Source of the DNA: an uncultured Pelagibacteraceae bacterium
Lineage (GTDB): Bacteria; Pseudomonadota; Alphaproteobacteria; Pelagibacterales; Pelagibacteraceae
Assembly (NCBI GenBank): GCA_902571095.1
Contig: CACGAV010000011.1
Coordinates: 1 to 34,898 of the forward strand
Length of the DNA stretch: 34,898 bases
Direction of reading: 5' to 3'
In this document: positions 34,252 through 34,898 of the stretch, piece by piece
Position numbering within the stretch: position 1 is the first letter of the stretch
Layout: the number at the start of each line of letters is the position of its first letter
The notes under the pieces: generated by a model
The model's database searches: none
Seen by the model: only the letters and a program-made list of their open reading frames with translations
What the model was told of the DNA's origin: nothing
Program-made: the position numbers and the translations under genes

Positions 34252-34898
34252 TATATGTAAGGAGGAAAATCATAACCTTTTTTTGAAGCTGTAAATATTT
34301 CATAACCTTTATCTGTTATACCAACAGTGTGTTCAAATTGTGCAGACAGTTTTTTATCTTTAGTTACGGCTGTCCAACCATCATTTAATATTTTTGTTTC
34401 ATATTGCCCTTCATTAATCATTGGCTCAATAGTAAAAATCATTCCAGTTTTAAGCTGCTCACCTGTTTTTGGTTTTCCATAATGCAAAATATTAGGAGGT
34501 TCATGAAAATTTTTTCCTACCCCGTGTCCACAAAAATCTCTAACTACAGAAAAACCTAGTTTTTCAACATGACTTTGAATTTCATAACCTATATCTCCAA
34601 CCATAACGCCATTTTTTAATATCTTTATGGATTTAATCATGGAGTCGTATGCTGCCTTAACTAATTTTTTTGCCTTAGTTGAAACTTCTCCTGCAAAATA
34701 CATTCTACTAGTATCACCATGCCAACCATCTTTCAAAACTGTTACATCCACATTTAATATATCTCCTTCTTTTAAAATTTTATCTTTTGGAATTCCGTGA
34801 CAAACAATATGATTGGTAGATGTACAACAGGTTTTTGGAAAACCTCTATAAAATAACGGAGCCGATAACGCCTTATGATCATTAATAAACTCAAAGCA
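34251..34898 (-). CDS. map: Methionine aminopeptidase, type I (N-terminal part beyond the window)
   Basis: The frame stays open to the right edge of the window, so the N-terminus is missing and 215 residues are visible. They read on from CFEFINDH with APLFYRGFPKTCCTSTNHIV and VCHGIPKDKILKEGDIL, the MetAP substrate region including the catalytic His of VCHG. The metal ligands follow: Asp pair in NVDVTVLKDGWHGD, the His in GHGVGKNFHEPP, Glu in IFTIEPMI and Glu in QFEHTVG. It removes initiator methionine from nascent proteins. A GTG at 34751 is the Val codon of the NVDVT motif and not a start. It overlaps purB by one base (TAATG). Confidence 0.94.
   Translation of the reverse strand, partial: CFEFINDHKALSAPLFYRGFPKTCCTSTNHIVCHGIPKDKILKEGDILNVDVTVLKDGWHGDTSRMYFAGEVSTKAKKLVKAAYDSMIKSIKILKNGVMVGDIGYEIQSHVEKLGFSVVRDFCGHGVGKNFHEPPNILHYGKPKTGEQLKTGMIFTIEPMINEGQYETKILNDGWTAVTKDKKLSAQFEHTVGITDKGYEIFTASKKGYDFPPYI

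Noticed and set aside
34749-34751. GTG as the start of the right-edge map gene
   Set aside because: It is the Val of the conserved NVDVT metal-site segment; the frame continues with conserved MetAP sequence to the window edge.
1-34898. tRNA, rRNA, CRISPR arrays, insertion sequences, prophage or toxin-antitoxin genes
   Set aside because: Looked for in gaps and among genes; gaps are too short for most of these and no repeat array, transposase or cloverleaf-like sequence was seen.

Overview
The window is a gene-dense, strongly AT-rich stretch (GC around 30% by eye) of a streamlined alphaproteobacterial chromosome. It most likely comes from the SAR11 clade (Candidatus Pelagibacter and relatives). 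Grounds: about 36 protein genes with almost no spacer, many start/stop overlaps (ATGA, TAATG), lysine/isoleucine/asparagine-rich proteins, alphaproteobacterial-type housekeeping genes, and no insertion sequence, phage, CRISPR, rRNA or tRNA signature. The taxon is inferred from style and gene content, not from a marker alignment. No gene-free stretch exceeds 300 bases; the largest gap is 184 bases, upstream of nrdA.

Layout. 2-1315 (+): end of a class II aldolase, then a fused S-adenosylmethionine decarboxylase/spermidine synthase. 1322-4318: a DUF6165-like coiled-coil protein, a GT9 (heptosyltransferase-like) and a GT4 glycosyltransferase, and a thioredoxin-fold protein, so partly a surface-polysaccharide neighbourhood. 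4339-7553: gamma-carbonic anhydrase-like protein, PNPOx-like flavoprotein, 3-hydroxyisobutyrate-dehydrogenase-family enzyme, and an MFS transporter. 7590-9862 (+): rpoZ, dusA and a TauE/SafE permease. 9859-11301 (-): phosphomannomutase/phosphoglucomutase. 11486-14427 (+): class I ribonucleotide reductase nrdA-nrdB, preceded by a good sigma70-type promoter and a cluster of inverted repeats. 14429-16452 (-): prpB-prpC of the methylcitrate cycle. 16491-17752 (-): LysE/RhtB exporter and a Gph-like phosphatase. 17824-21297 (+): a GlmU that has only its acetyltransferase half, glmS, and a membrane-anchored SGNH protein. 21308-21976 (-): 6-phosphogluconolactonase. 22049-27867 (+): aroG (class II), nadE, cysS, cimA, trmJ. 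27912-28529 (+): rpsD. 28521-34898 (-): map, purB, purC, purS, purQ, purL, bolA and grxD in transcriptional order.

Functional links. glmU(AcT)/glmS and the phosphohexomutase feed amino-sugar and nucleotide-sugar synthesis for the envelope, which the two glycosyltransferases could use. aroG, cimA, nadE and cysS make biosynthetic precursors or charged tRNA. The purine genes form a near-continuous overlapping operon ending in the Grx4-BolA iron-sulfur pair. prpBC handles propionyl-CoA.

Most noteworthy: the SpeD-SpeE fusion with altered aminopropyltransferase motifs; the half-length GlmU; a two-hairpin leader that pairs with the ribosome-binding region of nadE; the inverted-repeat cluster in front of a ribonucleotide reductase that lacks ATP cones; and dusA starting with TTG directly after the rpoZ stop codon, in the same frame. 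I see no obviously new defence, mobile or toxin-type system here; most of the window is core metabolism.
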